NCBI GenBank assembly: GCA_937949945.1 | Contig: CALFEQ010000032.1 | Location: 62,001 to 126,000 of the forward strand | Source: an uncultured Myxococcales bacterium | Lineage (GTDB): Bacteria > Myxococcota_A > Polyangia > Polyangiales > Polyangiaceae | Direction of reading: 5' to 3' | Length of the DNA: 64,000 nt | Shown: positions 39,899 to 48,886 of the stretch, in pieces | Numbering within the stretch: position 1 is the stretch's first letter | Layout: the number at the start of each line of letters is the position of its first letter | Position numbers and translations under genes: made by a program | Notes under the pieces: generated by a model | Database searches by the model: none | Told to the model about the DNA's origin: nothing | The model's input: only the letters and a program-made list of their open reading frames with translations

Positions 39899-41179
39899 AT
39901 GGCCTCGGCTCGCCTGCGTCGGCTACCCGTGAAGCATCCCGTGACGATCACCTTCGACGGTGAGGTCGTCGTGGCCGAGCGCGGAGAGCCGCTCGCGGCA
40001 GCGCTGATCGCCGCCGAGAAGCGGATCATCGCGCGCAGCCCGAAGTTCCACCGACCTCGCGGCCCCTCGTGCATGCGCGGCGCATGCGACGGGTGTCTCG
40101 CGCGCGTGAACGACACGCCCAACGTCATGACGTGCATGACCCCGGCCGAGGACGGGATGGTCGTCGTCTCGCAGAACCGGCTGGGGCCGCGCGACGCGGA
40201 TCTCTTGCGCATGACCGACTGGTTCTTCCCGGACGGGATGAACCACCACGAGCTGTTCGCCGGCGTCCCCGGCATCCAGGGGATCATGCAGGGCTTCGCC
40301 CGCCGTGTGGCCGGGCTCGGCAAGCTGCCCGGCGAGCCCACGCCGACGCGGAAGGCCTCACGCCGCAAGGCCGACGTCGTCGTCGTCGGTGCCGGTCCGT
40401 CCGGCATGGCCGTGGCCACGCGTCTCGCCGAGGCGGGGCGCGCGGTCGAGGTGCTCGACGACCAGCTCGAGCTCGGCGGCGGGGTGACGGCGCTCGCGCC
40501 CTCGGACGCGGCGACGTTCGGCGGCATCCGCGAGGCGTTCGACGCGCTCGTGGCATCCGGCGGCGTGCGCCTCCGCTCGAGGACGACGGCGGGCGCCGTC
40601 TACGGTCGCGACCTGCTCGTCGCCGGCGTGGACGGTGTGGAGATCGTCGAGCCCCGCGTGCTCGTGCTCGCGTGCGGCGCGCACGACGGCGCGCTCGCGT
40701 TCGAGAACAACGACGTGCCCGGCGTGATGAGCGCCCGCGCGGCGGGGTGGCTGCTCTCGCGCGGGGTCCTCGTCGGCGAGCGCATCGCCGTCGTCATCCC
40801 CGACGGCGGCGGTCCGTTCGGCGAGTCGTTCGCGCGCGCCGCGGCGTCGATCGCGAAGGTGGAGGTCGTCCATGGCGAGCCGATCGCCGTCCGCGGAGTG
40901 GGGCACGTGAAGGGCGTCCGCGTCCGCGTCGGAGCCGAGGAGCGGAAGATCGACGCCGACGCCGTGCTCGTGGACGCGCCGCGCTCCCCCGCCTACGAGC
41001 TCTGCCAGCAGGCCGGCGCCGAGCTCGTGCACGAGCCGCGCGGGTTCGTCACGCGGACGGACCAGGGGCGCATCGCCGACGGTGTCTGGGCCACCGGCGA
41101 GGTCGTCGGCCTGACGTTCGACGCCGCCGTGCTCGCAGACGACGCCGACCGCGTCGCCCGCCGCATCCTGGCCGCGTGA
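39899..41179 (+). CDS. FAD-dependent oxidoreductase with N-terminal 2Fe-2S domain
   Basis: 426 residues. The N-terminal part (about 10-80) is a Fer2_4-type domain with CMRGACDGC..TCMT cysteines for a 2Fe-2S centre. Then comes an FAD Rossmann motif VVVGAGPSGMA near 160 and a closing WATGEVVG element. The arrangement resembles the alpha subunit of sarcosine oxidases and related hydrogen-cyanide-synthase/opine-dehydrogenase subunits, here without the C-terminal aminomethyltransferase part. No partner subunits are adjacent, so the substrate is unknown. It diverges from the phosphoesterase-nadD pair. Confidence 0.85.
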   Translation: MASARLRRLPVKHPVTITFDGEVVVAERGEPLAAALIAAEKRIIARSPKFHRPRGPSCMRGACDGCLARVNDTPNVMTCMTPAEDGMVVVSQNRLGPRDADLLRMTDWFFPDGMNHHELFAGVPGIQGIMQGFARRVAGLGKLPGEPTPTRKASRRKADVVVVGAGPSGMAVATRLAEAGRAVEVLDDQLELGGGVTALAPSDAATFGGIREAFDALVASGGVRLRSRTTAGAVYGRDLLVAGVDGVEIVEPRVLVLACGAHDGALAFENNDVPGVMSARAAGWLLSRGVLVGERIAVVIPDGGGPFGESFARAAASIAKVEVVHGEPIAVRGVGHVKGVRVRVGAEERKIDADAVLVDAPRSPAYELCQQAGAELVHEPRGFVTRTDQGRIADGVWATGEVVGLTFDAAVLADDADRVARRILAA

Positions 41180-41186
41180 GGTCGGC

Positions 41187-41933
41187 TCAGTCGTCGACCA
41201 AGGTGCCGAACAGCGCGATCCCGATCGTGAGGCCGACGAACACGAAGAGCGCCATCAGGCCGAGGAAGCCGCTGTAGTCGTCGAACGGCTGCGTCTCGAA
41301 CGCGTTCCGGGTCCCGGCTACGCCGCAGACCAACACCGGCGAGAGCAGCGGGAACAGCACGATCGCGAGCACCAGATCGCGCGCACGCGTCCGCACGGTC
41401 ATCGCTCCGAACAGCGTCCCGAGGAGGGCGAGCGCCGAGGTCCCGAGGACGAGGAGCGCCGCGAACGCGAGCGCGTGGACGCCGGTCGGATCGTGGATCG
41501 CGCGCGGATCCCGCATCGCGTCGTCCGGCGGCGAGAAATCGATCGCGAACAGGAACATGCAGAGCGCGACGAGCGGCACCTCGATGACGAGGATCGTCGC
41601 GAACGTCGCGAGCGCCTTGCCGAGGAAGATCGACGCCCGTGCGATCGGCGCGACGAGCAGCCCCGTCAGGGCCGACTCGTCGCGCTCCCGCTGCCAGATC
41701 CGGCTGAACGACAGCACGGCCGCGAAGAAGACCGCGAGCCAGATCGTCCCGGCGGCGGTCGCGCGGTTGTACTTCGGATGCACGAAGTACGTCATGCTCG
41801 CCAGCACGCCGACGACGATCGCGAACACGCCGGCCGTCGCGAGCACCTCGCGCGTGCGCAGCTCGATGCGCACGTCCTTCTTGCAGATCTCCCAGGCGGC
41901 CGCGAGGACGCCGAGACGCCGCCGCTTGCTCAT
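41187..41933 (-). CDS. ccmB: CcmB-like heme exporter membrane protein
   Basis: 248 residues with six hydrophobic segments. The N-terminal KKDVRIELRTREVL and FFAAVLSFSRIWQRERD, then GLLVAPI and GKALATF, match CcmB, the permease of the CcmAB heme-handling transporter used in cytochrome c maturation. No ccmA, ccmC or other cytochrome genes are nearby, so the ATPase partner must be encoded elsewhere. Another ABC-2-type permease role is the alternative. It converges on the oxidoreductase gene with 7 bp between. Confidence 0.85.
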   Translation of the reverse strand: MSKRRRLGVLAAAWEICKKDVRIELRTREVLATAGVFAIVVGVLASMTYFVHPKYNRATAAGTIWLAVFFAAVLSFSRIWQRERDESALTGLLVAPIARASIFLGKALATFATILVIEVPLVALCMFLFAIDFSPPDDAMRDPRAIHDPTGVHALAFAALLVLGTSALALLGTLFGAMTVRTRARDLVLAIVLFPLLSPVLVCGVAGTRNAFETQPFDDYSGFLGLMALFVFVGLTIGIALFGTLVDD

Positions 41934-42031
41934 CGCTGACCAGGCCCGGTAGCCATGCGTACCGTATAGGCGAACTGGCCGCCGGGCGCTCGGTCTCGTT
42001 GAGGGCGGGGCGGGCCCCGCGCCCTCGTCGG

Positions 42032-42976
42032 TCAGCGGACGAAGAACGGCGAGTCGCCGCTCGCGGCCATGCCGCGGAGCTTGTCGGCGAGGATCTTGCG
42101 CTGCTCGGCCGTGAGGATGGGCAGGACCTTTTCGGCGATCGCCGTCATGTGCTCCGCCCCGGCGACCGCCGGCGGCTTGCCTCGACCGGCGGGCGCCACC
42201 GCCTCGACGTCGAAGTCGTCCTCGCGGAAAGCGTCGAGCGCGTGCTTGCCGAACCCGCGATGCGCCTTCCCGCCTTTCCACGCGTGCGGGCCGTGTCCCT
42301 TCTTGCCCTTCCACTTCCCGCGGAAGTGCTTCTCGTGACCCTGCGGCCCGTGCGCCTTGAAGGCTTCCATGCGCTCCTTGAAGCCTTCCTTCAGCGCCTC
42401 GCGGATCTGGGTGCGCTGCTCTTCGGTGAGCTTCAGGTCGTCGGCGAGCTGCTTCAGGTGCCCGAAGCCGGCGGGCCCCTTCGCGTGCCGCACATGCTCG
42501 CCGCGCTTCGCCTTCATCTGCCCCTGGAGCGCGTCGACGAAGGCGTTGCGCTGATCCTTGTCGAGGATGGCGTGCAGCCGCGCGATGGCCGCGCGATCCT
42601 CGGCGCGCGCCTTCTCGAGGTCCGCCGTGACGCGTTCGATCGTCGGCTGGAGCGCCGCCCGGTCGATGGTGCCTTTCTCGACCTGATCGGCGATGGCGAG
42701 CATCAGCTCCTTCCGTCGCTCCGCGAGCGGCGCGTGCCGGGCCTCGGCATCCTGCGCGAGCTTCTCGAGCTCGGCCCGCTGATCCGGGCGGAGCGGCACC
42801 TCCCCGAGCGCCTCGCCGACGAGCTTCACGAGACCGTGGGTGTTCTGTCCGACCGGCGCCTTCGTCGCGGCGCTCGCCGTCGTCTGCGGCTGCTCGACCG
42901 TACCGCCACACGCGATGCCGAGCGACGAGAGACAAGCGACCGAAAGCGAAAGGGCGATGCTTCGAGCGAGCTTCAT
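42032..42976 (-). CDS. Spy/CpxP-like LTxxQ-repeat lipoprotein
   Basis: 314 residues with a lipobox (SLGIAC). The mature part has four LTxxQ-type motifs (LRPDQRAEL, LDKDQRNAF, LTEEQRTQI, LTAEQRKIL) on long helices, as in periplasmic chaperones Spy and CpxP. A central His/Lys/Gly-rich segment (HGPQGHEKHF.., about 215-255) could bind metal. A periplasmic stress or metal-responsive chaperone is the reasonable guess. It is longer than Spy (about 160), because of duplication. Confidence 0.82.
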   Translation of the reverse strand: MKLARSIALSLSVACLSSLGIACGGTVEQPQTTASAATKAPVGQNTHGLVKLVGEALGEVPLRPDQRAELEKLAQDAEARHAPLAERRKELMLAIADQVEKGTIDRAALQPTIERVTADLEKARAEDRAAIARLHAILDKDQRNAFVDALQGQMKAKRGEHVRHAKGPAGFGHLKQLADDLKLTEEQRTQIREALKEGFKERMEAFKAHGPQGHEKHFRGKWKGKKGHGPHAWKGGKAHRGFGKHALDAFREDDFDVEAVAPAGRGKPPAVAGAEHMTAIAEKVLPILTAEQRKILADKLRGMAASGDSPFFVR

Positions 42977-43133
42977 CGTGACCTCCGCCGATTATGACGC
43001 GTGAGCTCGCCCGAATGCTCCGGTTGGGCCGGTAAAGATCCGTAAACGGGGGCACGAACGGCCCCGTCGGTGGGAGGTCGCAGCGGCGGGGGCGCCGCCA
43101 TGCTCACTGCTCGAGCACGAGCACGAGGACGAA

Positions 43134-43766
43134 TCAGAAGATGAACACGGCCAGCGCCACGACCGTGGACCAGAGGCCCTTCGGGCTGCCTTCGGCGCTC
43201 TGCACGACGTTGCGCGTCTTCAGGATGTCCTTCGCCAGCTTGAAGGCCTGCTCGCGTTCGCTCCACGCGGTCTCGGGATCGAAGTCGATGCCGAGCGTCG
43301 TCGCGAGCATCGTGGCGGCGAGATCCTCGGCGTACTCGCCCGCCTTCTTGGCGGTCTCGCCGTAGCTGTGGTGCTCGGAGAGGTAGCCGTACTTGTTGGG
43401 ATCGCTGGGCCGCGCGAGCCCGATCGACGCGGCGATGAGGCGATTGGGCTCGTTCGTGTCTTGCCGGGCCATCACGCAGTGGACGATCTGGCCGGGCATG
43501 ATCAGCTTCTCACCCTCCTTGCGGCTGATCTCCTTGCAGCGTGGAGGGAAAATCGAGCTGACCGTCACGAGGTTCGCTTTCTCGATGCCCGCATCGCGGA
43601 GCGCCAGCTCGAAGGAAGACAGGCGATCCTTGTGCACTCCGACGCCGTTCGTGAACCAGACGGCCTTCGGCACGAACATCTCGCTCATGACCGGATAGCC
43701 GCTCTCGCCCATCTTGATGCCGGCGTGCTTCTTCTTCTTGCCCATCGAGCCGTTCCTCTTGCCCAT
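43134..43766 (-). CDS. Pyruvoyl-dependent arginine decarboxylase
   Basis: 210 residues. VPKAVWFTNGVGVHKDRLSS and the self-cleavage site VTVSSIFPP (Ser70-Ser71) identify the pyruvoyl decarboxylase family, which converts arginine to agmatine for polyamine synthesis. Cleavage would leave a pyruvoyl group on the new N-terminus at Ser71. GAAGG lies four bases before the chosen ATG. A second start 18 bp on repeats the same GGCTCGATGGGCAAGA context. Odd feature: a hydrophobic C-terminal tail (STVVALAVFIF) that may be a membrane tether. Confidence 0.88.
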   Translation of the reverse strand: MGKRNGSMGKKKKHAGIKMGESGYPVMSEMFVPKAVWFTNGVGVHKDRLSSFELALRDAGIEKANLVTVSSIFPPRCKEISRKEGEKLIMPGQIVHCVMARQDTNEPNRLIAASIGLARPSDPNKYGYLSEHHSYGETAKKAGEYAEDLAATMLATTLGIDFDPETAWSEREQAFKLAKDILKTRNVVQSAEGSPKGLWSTVVALAVFIF

Positions 43767-43895
43767 CGAGCCTTCTCTGCTCGTCAACGACACGCCTGCC
43801 GTGCAGGCCGGATCTCGACCAACGCGCTCTTTCGAGGTTGGCTGCGTACATAACGCGCGTCCGGCGACGACGTGAAATAAACGCCAGAAAACGGA

Positions 43896-43936
43896 GAGCC
43901 CTGCCGCCCGCCGAAACGGCTGGGGTGGCAGGGCTC
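43896..43936 (-). terminator. Rho-independent terminator of the histone-tail gene
   Basis: GAGCCCTGCC (43896-43905) and GGCAGGGCTC (43927-43936) form a perfect 10-bp stem. Read on the minus strand it is followed by CCGTTTTCT. It lies 26 bp past the stop of the upstream minus-strand gene. Confidence 0.8.
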
Positions 43937-43962
43937 CCGTCGAGCTCTCTCCGAAGCGGAGC

Positions 43963-44394
43963 CTACTTCTTGGCCGCCGCCTTCTTCTTCGAAGCGGCCG
44001 CCTTCTTCGGGGCGGCTTTCTGCGCGGGCTTCTTCTCGGCCTTCTGCGCGGCCTTCGTCTTCTGCGCGACGCGCTTCGAAGCCGACTGGTAGAGGTCCCA
44101 GAGACGCGGGACCGGGTAAGCGTTCAGGCGGGACTTGTAGCCCTCGTCCTTCGTGCGCTTCTCGATCTCGGCGATCGCATCGATGAGCTTCGCCCGCGTG
44201 CCGAACTTCTCCTTCACGGTGGTGAAGATCGTGTGCAGACGCAGAAGCTTCGCGTTCGAAACGTGAGCGAGTCCCTTCTGGGCATTCACGCGGTTGACCC
44301 AGAGGTCCTCGTCCTTCGTGAACTTCTCGAGCTCGGCGACGAGCTTGGCCTTGTCACCGAACTTCTCCTTCACCGTGCTGAGCGGGCTCTTCAT
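43963..44394 (-). CDS. Duplicated-domain protein with histone H1-like Lys/Ala tail
   Basis: 143 residues. Residues 6-50 and 58-105 are two copies of a unit that starts VKEKFG..AKL and contains a helix with RLH/RLW. The last 38 residues are almost only Lys, Ala, Pro and Gln (KKPAQKAAPKKAAA), as in AlgP or histone H1 tails. This suggests a nucleic-acid-associated protein with a folded double domain. GGAG lies seven bases before the ATG and a strong terminator follows, so it forms its own transcription unit. Function not known. Confidence 0.8.
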   Translation of the reverse strand: MKSPLSTVKEKFGDKAKLVAELEKFTKDEDLWVNRVNAQKGLAHVSNAKLLRLHTIFTTVKEKFGTRAKLIDAIAEIEKRTKDEGYKSRLNAYPVPRLWDLYQSASKRVAQKTKAAQKAEKKPAQKAAPKKAAASKKKAAAKK

Positions 44395-44502
44395 GGCTTT
44401 CTCCGAGGGTGCACGAGATCACTCGTGCGCCTGAAAGGGCCGACCAGATACCTCAGGCCGACCTCTCGGCGCAAGCTCGGGTGAGCCTGCCCGTGCGCCG
44501 AA

Positions 44503-45033
44503 TCAGTTGAGCTCCTCGAGGAGCCGCATGCCCATGCCGAAGACGATGGCCAGCACGGTGAAGGCGAGGCCCACGCCGCCGCAGATCACCCCGCCGAGGG
44601 CCATGCCGCGACCGCCGTGCGTCTCCGGCGACTCCTTCGCTTTGCTCATCGCGATGAAGCCCATGATGATCGCCGCGATGCCGAGCGGGACCGACGAGTA
44701 GCAGCAGCACGCGCCGGGGATCGCGAGGATGCCGGTGGCGAGCGAGGCGATCGCGAGCCCGTTCGACGGCCCGTTGCTCATCATCGGGCCCATCGGAGGC
44801 TCGCCGAGCCCGTGCGGCGGAGGGCCTCCGAACCCGCCCGGGGGCGGCCCTCCCGGAGGTCCGAACCCGGGCGGAGGTCCGCCGAAGCCGCCCGGCGGAG
44901 GTCCACCGAAGCCGCCGTGCGGAGGCCCGCCGAAGCCGCCGTGCGGAGGTCCGCCGAAGCCGCCCGGCGGAGGCCCGCCGTAGCCGCCGCCCGGAGGTCC
45001 GTGACCTGCTGTCGAGATGGTTCCGTCCGTCAT
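44503..45033 (-). CDS. DUF4190-type membrane protein with Gly/Pro repeat N-terminus
   Basis: 176 residues. The first 80 are a repeat of GGFGGPP(P/H) units. After PMMSNGPSN comes a two-helix membrane region: LAIASLATGILAI, a CCCYSSVPLGI stretch, MGFIAMSKAKES and a second GLAFTVLAIVFG segment, matching DUF4190. Such proteins are often small inner-membrane companions with a cytoplasmic low-complexity arm. AGAGGT lies four bases before the ATG. Divergent from the DUF2752 gene. Confidence 0.82.
   Translation of the reverse strand: MTDGTISTAGHGPPGGGYGGPPPGGFGGPPHGGFGGPPHGGFGGPPPGGFGGPPPGFGPPGGPPPGGFGGPPPHGLGEPPMGPMMSNGPSNGLAIASLATGILAIPGACCCYSSVPLGIAAIIMGFIAMSKAKESPETHGGRGMALGGVICGGVGLAFTVLAIVFGMGMRLLEELN
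44873..45000. repeat. 24-bp tandem coding repeat
   Basis: GGAGGTCC-type starts recur every 24 bp at 44873, 44897, 44921, 44945, 44969 and 44993. Each unit encodes eight residues of the GGFGGPP(P/H) arm of the DUF4190 protein. Changes are almost all at third positions or P/H swaps, indicating selection on the peptide. Confidence 0.85.
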
Positions 45034-45089
45034 GGTGACCTCTGGTCGATGGCCGTGGTTTCCGCGCGAACGCGGACCCCGCTTCTGGA

Positions 45090-45569
45090 ATGATGGGACG
45101 AGCGGATCTCGAGCCTCCCATGTTTTCGCCCCCCGCACCAGTCGCGCAGCCACCCGCCTCCTCGGGCGTGCCGACCGCGGTCGCGCGGCGGAGGGCCTTG
45201 TTCGTCGCCTTCGTGTGGGCTTTCGCGGCGTTCCCCTTCGTCATCGGTGCCGTCCAGTGCCCGATGGCGCGGCTCTTCCGCTTCCCGTGCCCCGGCTGCG
45301 GCATGTCGCGCGCCTTCCATCTCCTCCTCGACGGGCACGTCGCGGCGTCGCTCGCGATGCATCCGCTCGCGGTGCCGACCGCCCTCTGCCAGGCCGCGCT
45401 CGCGCTCGCGACCGTCGTGGCCACGTCGCGATTCGGCGTGCCGTGGGCCCTGTTCGCCACGGGCTGGGGTCGCCTGGCCATCGCATCCGTGGCCGTCGTG
45501 CTCATCCTCGACGTCGCCCTCTGGCTCGCCCGCATCGCAGGCGCGTTCGGCGGCCCGGTCCCGGTCTGA
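45090..45569 (+). CDS. DUF2752 membrane protein
   Basis: 159 residues. A Pro-rich N-terminus is followed by three hydrophobic segments. The signature CPMARLFRFPCPGCGMSRAF, with HPLAV soon after, is diagnostic of DUF2752: a pair of cysteines near the membrane and a short cytoplasmic loop. The start may also be Met 45093 or 45120. Function unknown. A heptamer repeat arm follows 90 bp past the stop. Confidence 0.82.
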   Translation: MMGRADLEPPMFSPPAPVAQPPASSGVPTAVARRRALFVAFVWAFAAFPFVIGAVQCPMARLFRFPCPGCGMSRAFHLLLDGHVAASLAMHPLAVPTALCQAALALATVVATSRFGVPWALFATGWGRLAIASVAVVLILDVALWLARIAGAFGGPVPV

Positions 45570-45655
45570 CGAAGCGCGAGCACGAGCCCTCGGTCACGGA
45601 CGTGGAGACGGGATCGTCGGACGCGCAGAGAGGAGCAGGCCGGCGAGCGCAATTC

Positions 45656-45681
45656 CCTGGAGCCTGGAGCCTGGAGCCTGA
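45656..45681. repeat. Solitary heptamer repeat arm, copy F
   Basis: CCTGGAGCC units (three to four, TGGAGCC type) lie 44 bp before the gltX start. Unlike the other copies no GGCTCCA partner is seen to the left within the gap, so it is a single right arm. Confidence 0.8.
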
Positions 45682-45724
45682 GTGATTCACTCCCGCCCGC
45701 GAGCCTGCTAACTCGTCACGCGGC

Positions 45725-47164
45725 ATGAGCAAGCCTCGCCTCAGGTTCGCGCCTTCCCCCACGGGCTATCTCCACATCGGCGGCGTCCGTACGGCGCTGT
45801 TCAACTGGCTGTGGGCGCGGAAGACGGGCGGTACGTTCGTCCTCCGCATCGAGGACACCGATCAGGAGCGGTCGACGGACGAGAGCCGCCAGATCATCCT
45901 CGACAGCATGAAGTGGCTCGGCCTCGACTGGGACGAGGGGCCGGGCGTCGGCGGTCCGTACGGCCCGTACACGCAGATGGAGCGCCTGTCGCTCTACAAG
46001 GAGTTCGCCGAGCGGCTCATCGCGAGCGGCCACGCCTATCGCTGCTACTGCACGAAGGAGGAGCTCGACGCGCAGCGCCAGGCCCTCAAGCAGAAGGATC
46101 CGAAGGCGCAGTTCAAGTACCCGGGGACGTGCCGCGACCGAAAGGACGAGCCGGATCGCAAGTACGTCGTCCGGTTCAAGGCGCCGACGACGGGATCGAT
46201 CACGTACGTCGACAAGGTCTTCGGCGAGGTGACGACGCCGAACGTCGAGAACCAGGACTTCGTCCTGCTCCGTTCCGACGGCGTCCCGCTCTACAACTTC
46301 GGCGCGGTCGTCGACGACGTGACGATGGAGATCACCCTCGTCGCGCGCGGTCGCGATCACATGATCAACACGCCGCCGCAGATCCTCATCTATCAGGCCC
46401 TCGGCGCGAAGGTGCCCGAGTTCGCGCACTTGCCGATGATGCTGGCACCGAACGGCGAGAAGCTGTCGAAGCGTCACGGCGCCGTGAGCGTCACGGAGTA
46501 CCGCGACAAGGGATACGCGCCGATGGCGGTGCTCAACTACCTCGCGCGCTTCGGCTGGTCGCACGGCGACCAGGAGATCTTCTCGCGCGAGGAGCTCATC
46601 CAGGCGTTCTCCTGGGACGCCTGCGGGCGTGGCGACGGGAAGTTCGACGAGAAGAAGTTCCTCGCCATCAACCACGAGCACCTCAAGACGGAGCGGCTCA
46701 TGCCGACGAGCGAGTACGCCGAGCGGGTCCTGCCGTTCCTCGCCGCGCGCGGGCTGCCCGACGTGAAGAAGGAGGCGGTCGAGCGCGCGCTCTACACGAT
46801 CCGTGAGCGCGCCCGCACGTTCGTCGAGGCGGCCGACATGCTCGACTACTTCTTCCGCGCCGAGCCGGTCATGGACGAGAAGGCGAAGGCGAAGTTCCTC
46901 GTGAAGGACGCCGCGCCGCGCCTCCGCGGCTTCCGCGACGCGCTCGCGGAGGTGTCCGAGTGGACGGAGGCCGCGCTCGAGGCGCGAGCGAACGCCTACT
47001 TCGAGCAGTCCGGCCTCCAGATGAAGGACGTCGCGCAGCCGGCACGCGTCGCGCTCACCGGTCGCTCGGCGAGCCCCGGGCTCTTCCAGGTGCTCTACGT
47101 GCTCGGACGCGAGGCGTCGCTCGCGCGGCTCTCGCGTGGGGCCGAGATCGCCGACGCGAGCTGA
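45725..47164 (+). CDS. gltX: Glutamyl-tRNA synthetase
   Basis: 479 residues, typical length. The class I motifs are SPTGYLHIGG (HIGH site near residue 17) and KLSKRHG (KMSKS site near 246). The zinc-finger-like region YRCYCTKEEL and the C-terminal anticodon-binding helical part (KFLVKDAAPRL) fit GltX. It charges tRNA-Glu, and possibly tRNA-Gln if an amidotransferase exists elsewhere. The downstream protease gene starts three bases after its stop and is likely cotranscribed. Confidence 0.97.
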   Translation: MSKPRLRFAPSPTGYLHIGGVRTALFNWLWARKTGGTFVLRIEDTDQERSTDESRQIILDSMKWLGLDWDEGPGVGGPYGPYTQMERLSLYKEFAERLIASGHAYRCYCTKEELDAQRQALKQKDPKAQFKYPGTCRDRKDEPDRKYVVRFKAPTTGSITYVDKVFGEVTTPNVENQDFVLLRSDGVPLYNFGAVVDDVTMEITLVARGRDHMINTPPQILIYQALGAKVPEFAHLPMMLAPNGEKLSKRHGAVSVTEYRDKGYAPMAVLNYLARFGWSHGDQEIFSREELIQAFSWDACGRGDGKFDEKKFLAINHEHLKTERLMPTSEYAERVLPFLAARGLPDVKKEAVERALYTIRERARTFVEAADMLDYFFRAEPVMDEKAKAKFLVKDAAPRLRGFRDALAEVSEWTEAALEARANAYFEQSGLQMKDVAQPARVALTGRSASPGLFQVLYVLGREASLARLSRGAEIADAS

Positions 47165-47167
47165 CCC

Positions 47168-48256
47168 TTGCTCGCAGCGTTTCGGCTCGGTCCGACGAAC
47201 GAGCTCACCGGCCTCGCCGGCTTCATCGAGGCCTACAAGCCGATCTTGCCCATTCCGGCGCTCGTCGGCGTCCTCGCGCTCGTCTGGCTCTTCTTCCGGG
47301 ACACGTGGCGCGAGCTCGACGAGGAGGCGAGCCGACTACGGTCGGAGAGCCCTGCGCAGGGGCGGATGGACTACCGCCCGTTCATCGCGTTCGTCCTCGT
47401 CGCCGTCGTCCTCACCGTCCAGGAGTACTACGGCGGGCGCATCTACTTCGACCTCGTCGTCGGGCCGTCGCTCGCGAAGTTCGCGGCGGCGCACCCGTGG
47501 CTGAACTACGCGCGGTACGCGGAGCTCTGGGGTTTTGCGTGGTGGGCGGGCACGCGCGTGTTCGGCTACGTGCTGCCGTTCGCGCTCTGGAAGATCTTCT
47601 TCCCGAAGGACAGCGTCCTCGATTTCGGGCTGCGGACGAAGGGCTTCTTCGATCACGCGTGGATCTACGGCCTGTTCCTCGCGGTCGTCGTCCCCGCGAT
47701 GCTCATCGTCTCGAGGAGCCCGGACTTCGGCACGTACTACCCGTTCTACAAGCAGTCGTCGCGGAGCTGGTTCGACTTCCTCGCGTGGGAGGCGATGTAC
47801 TTCGCCCAGTTCTTCGCGCTCGAGATGTTCTTCCGCGGCTTCTTCCTGGGCGCGCTCCGGCGAAGCTTCGGCTCGGGCGCCATCTTCGCGATGGCCTTGC
47901 CGTACTGCATGATCCACTACGGCAAGCCGTACCTCGAGGCGTGCGGGGCGATCGTCGCGGGCATCGCGCTCGGATCGCTCTCGATGAAGACGAAGAGCAT
48001 CTACCAGGGCTTCCTCGTCCACATCACGGTGGCGATCCTCATGGACTGGCTCTCCCTCCGCCATCGCGGTGCGACGCCGCTCCACTTCTGGCCGACGGCC
48101 AACTTCACGAAGTTCGACCCCGAAGAGGAGCCCGCGCGCGAGGCGCTCGCTCGGACCATCGAGACGTACGCCGGCGTCGTCTTTCTGATCCTGGTCGCGC
48201 TGCTCGTCTACTTCGTCGTCCGGAGCCGCCGCGCGCGTCGCGCCGGTGGGGGCTGA
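47168..48256 (+). CDS. CPBP-family intramembrane metalloprotease
   Basis: 362 residues, starting at TTG three bases after gltX. It has about eight transmembrane segments. The protease signature appears as EMFFRGFFLGAL (EExxxR variant, with the first Glu replaced by Leu), then MIHYGKPYLE and a late HITVAILMDW His. CPBP (CAAX/bacteriocin-processing) proteins act in the membrane as putative proteases; the degenerate first Glu leaves some doubt. The reason for the operon with gltX is not obvious. Confidence 0.84.
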   Translation: MLAAFRLGPTNELTGLAGFIEAYKPILPIPALVGVLALVWLFFRDTWRELDEEASRLRSESPAQGRMDYRPFIAFVLVAVVLTVQEYYGGRIYFDLVVGPSLAKFAAAHPWLNYARYAELWGFAWWAGTRVFGYVLPFALWKIFFPKDSVLDFGLRTKGFFDHAWIYGLFLAVVVPAMLIVSRSPDFGTYYPFYKQSSRSWFDFLAWEAMYFAQFFALEMFFRGFFLGALRRSFGSGAIFAMALPYCMIHYGKPYLEACGAIVAGIALGSLSMKTKSIYQGFLVHITVAILMDWLSLRHRGATPLHFWPTANFTKFDPEEEPAREALARTIETYAGVVFLILVALLVYFVVRSRRARRAGGG

Positions 48257-48281
48257 CGGCGGCGCGGCGTCTTCGCCCGCG

Positions 48282-48782
48282 TCATCGCGCGCGCGTCTCG
48301 GCGTCGACGTCGAGCGCCGCGAGCGCGTGCTCGATCGCCTGCGCGCGCACCTGCGTCCGCCGTCGCTTCTCGTAGATGCGTACGAGGACGCGCAGGCACG
48401 CGACCGCGGAGTCGCGATGGCTCCCCGCCCACGGATGCGCGGCGAGGTGGCGCCACATGAGCTGCTCGAGCGCGCGCGGACGGCGTCCGAGCGTCGCCTC
48501 GGCGCGCTCGACGATGGCCGGCGATCGGGGATCGGCGCGGAGCGCACGGAGGTAGAAGCCGACGGCGCTGTTCGTCCTGCCGAGCCGTGCGCAGGCGTCC
48601 GCGGCGTCGGCCAGCGCGATCGCGCGCTCGGTGTCCTCCTTCGCCGCCTCGATCCGCTTCCGCGCCTCCGCGAGCGCCGCGGCGGTGGCGCGCGCGCCGG
48701 GCGTGACCGCGGGCCTCATCTTGAAGACGAGGAAGGCCGCGAAGACGACCGCCGAGACGAGGAGCGCGATTTGCCAGTCCAT
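48282..48782 (-). CDS. Membrane-anchored helical (TPR-like) protein
   Basis: 166 residues. One N-terminal transmembrane helix (IALLVSAVVFAAFLVF) is followed by a helical domain with ARLGRTNSAVGFYLRALRADP, one fairly clear TPR-type pair, then more charged helices. No catalytic motif. GTG 48788 is an alternative start two codons upstream. It converges with the CPBP gene and diverges from the lytic transglycosylase gene. Possibly a scaffold at the membrane. Confidence 0.72.
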   Translation of the reverse strand: MDWQIALLVSAVVFAAFLVFKMRPAVTPGARATAAALAEARKRIEAAKEDTERAIALADAADACARLGRTNSAVGFYLRALRADPRSPAIVERAEATLGRRPRALEQLMWRHLAAHPWAGSHRDSAVACLRVLVRIYEKRRRTQVRAQAIEHALAALDVDAETRAR

Positions 48783-48886
48783 GCCCACGCCGTAAGGCTC
48801 CGAGGGCGCGCACTCTACCGGAATATCCGGGCGGGCCCCGAGGTAAGTTGCATGGGGGATGTGGTTACGGCAGGATCTCCGAGACG

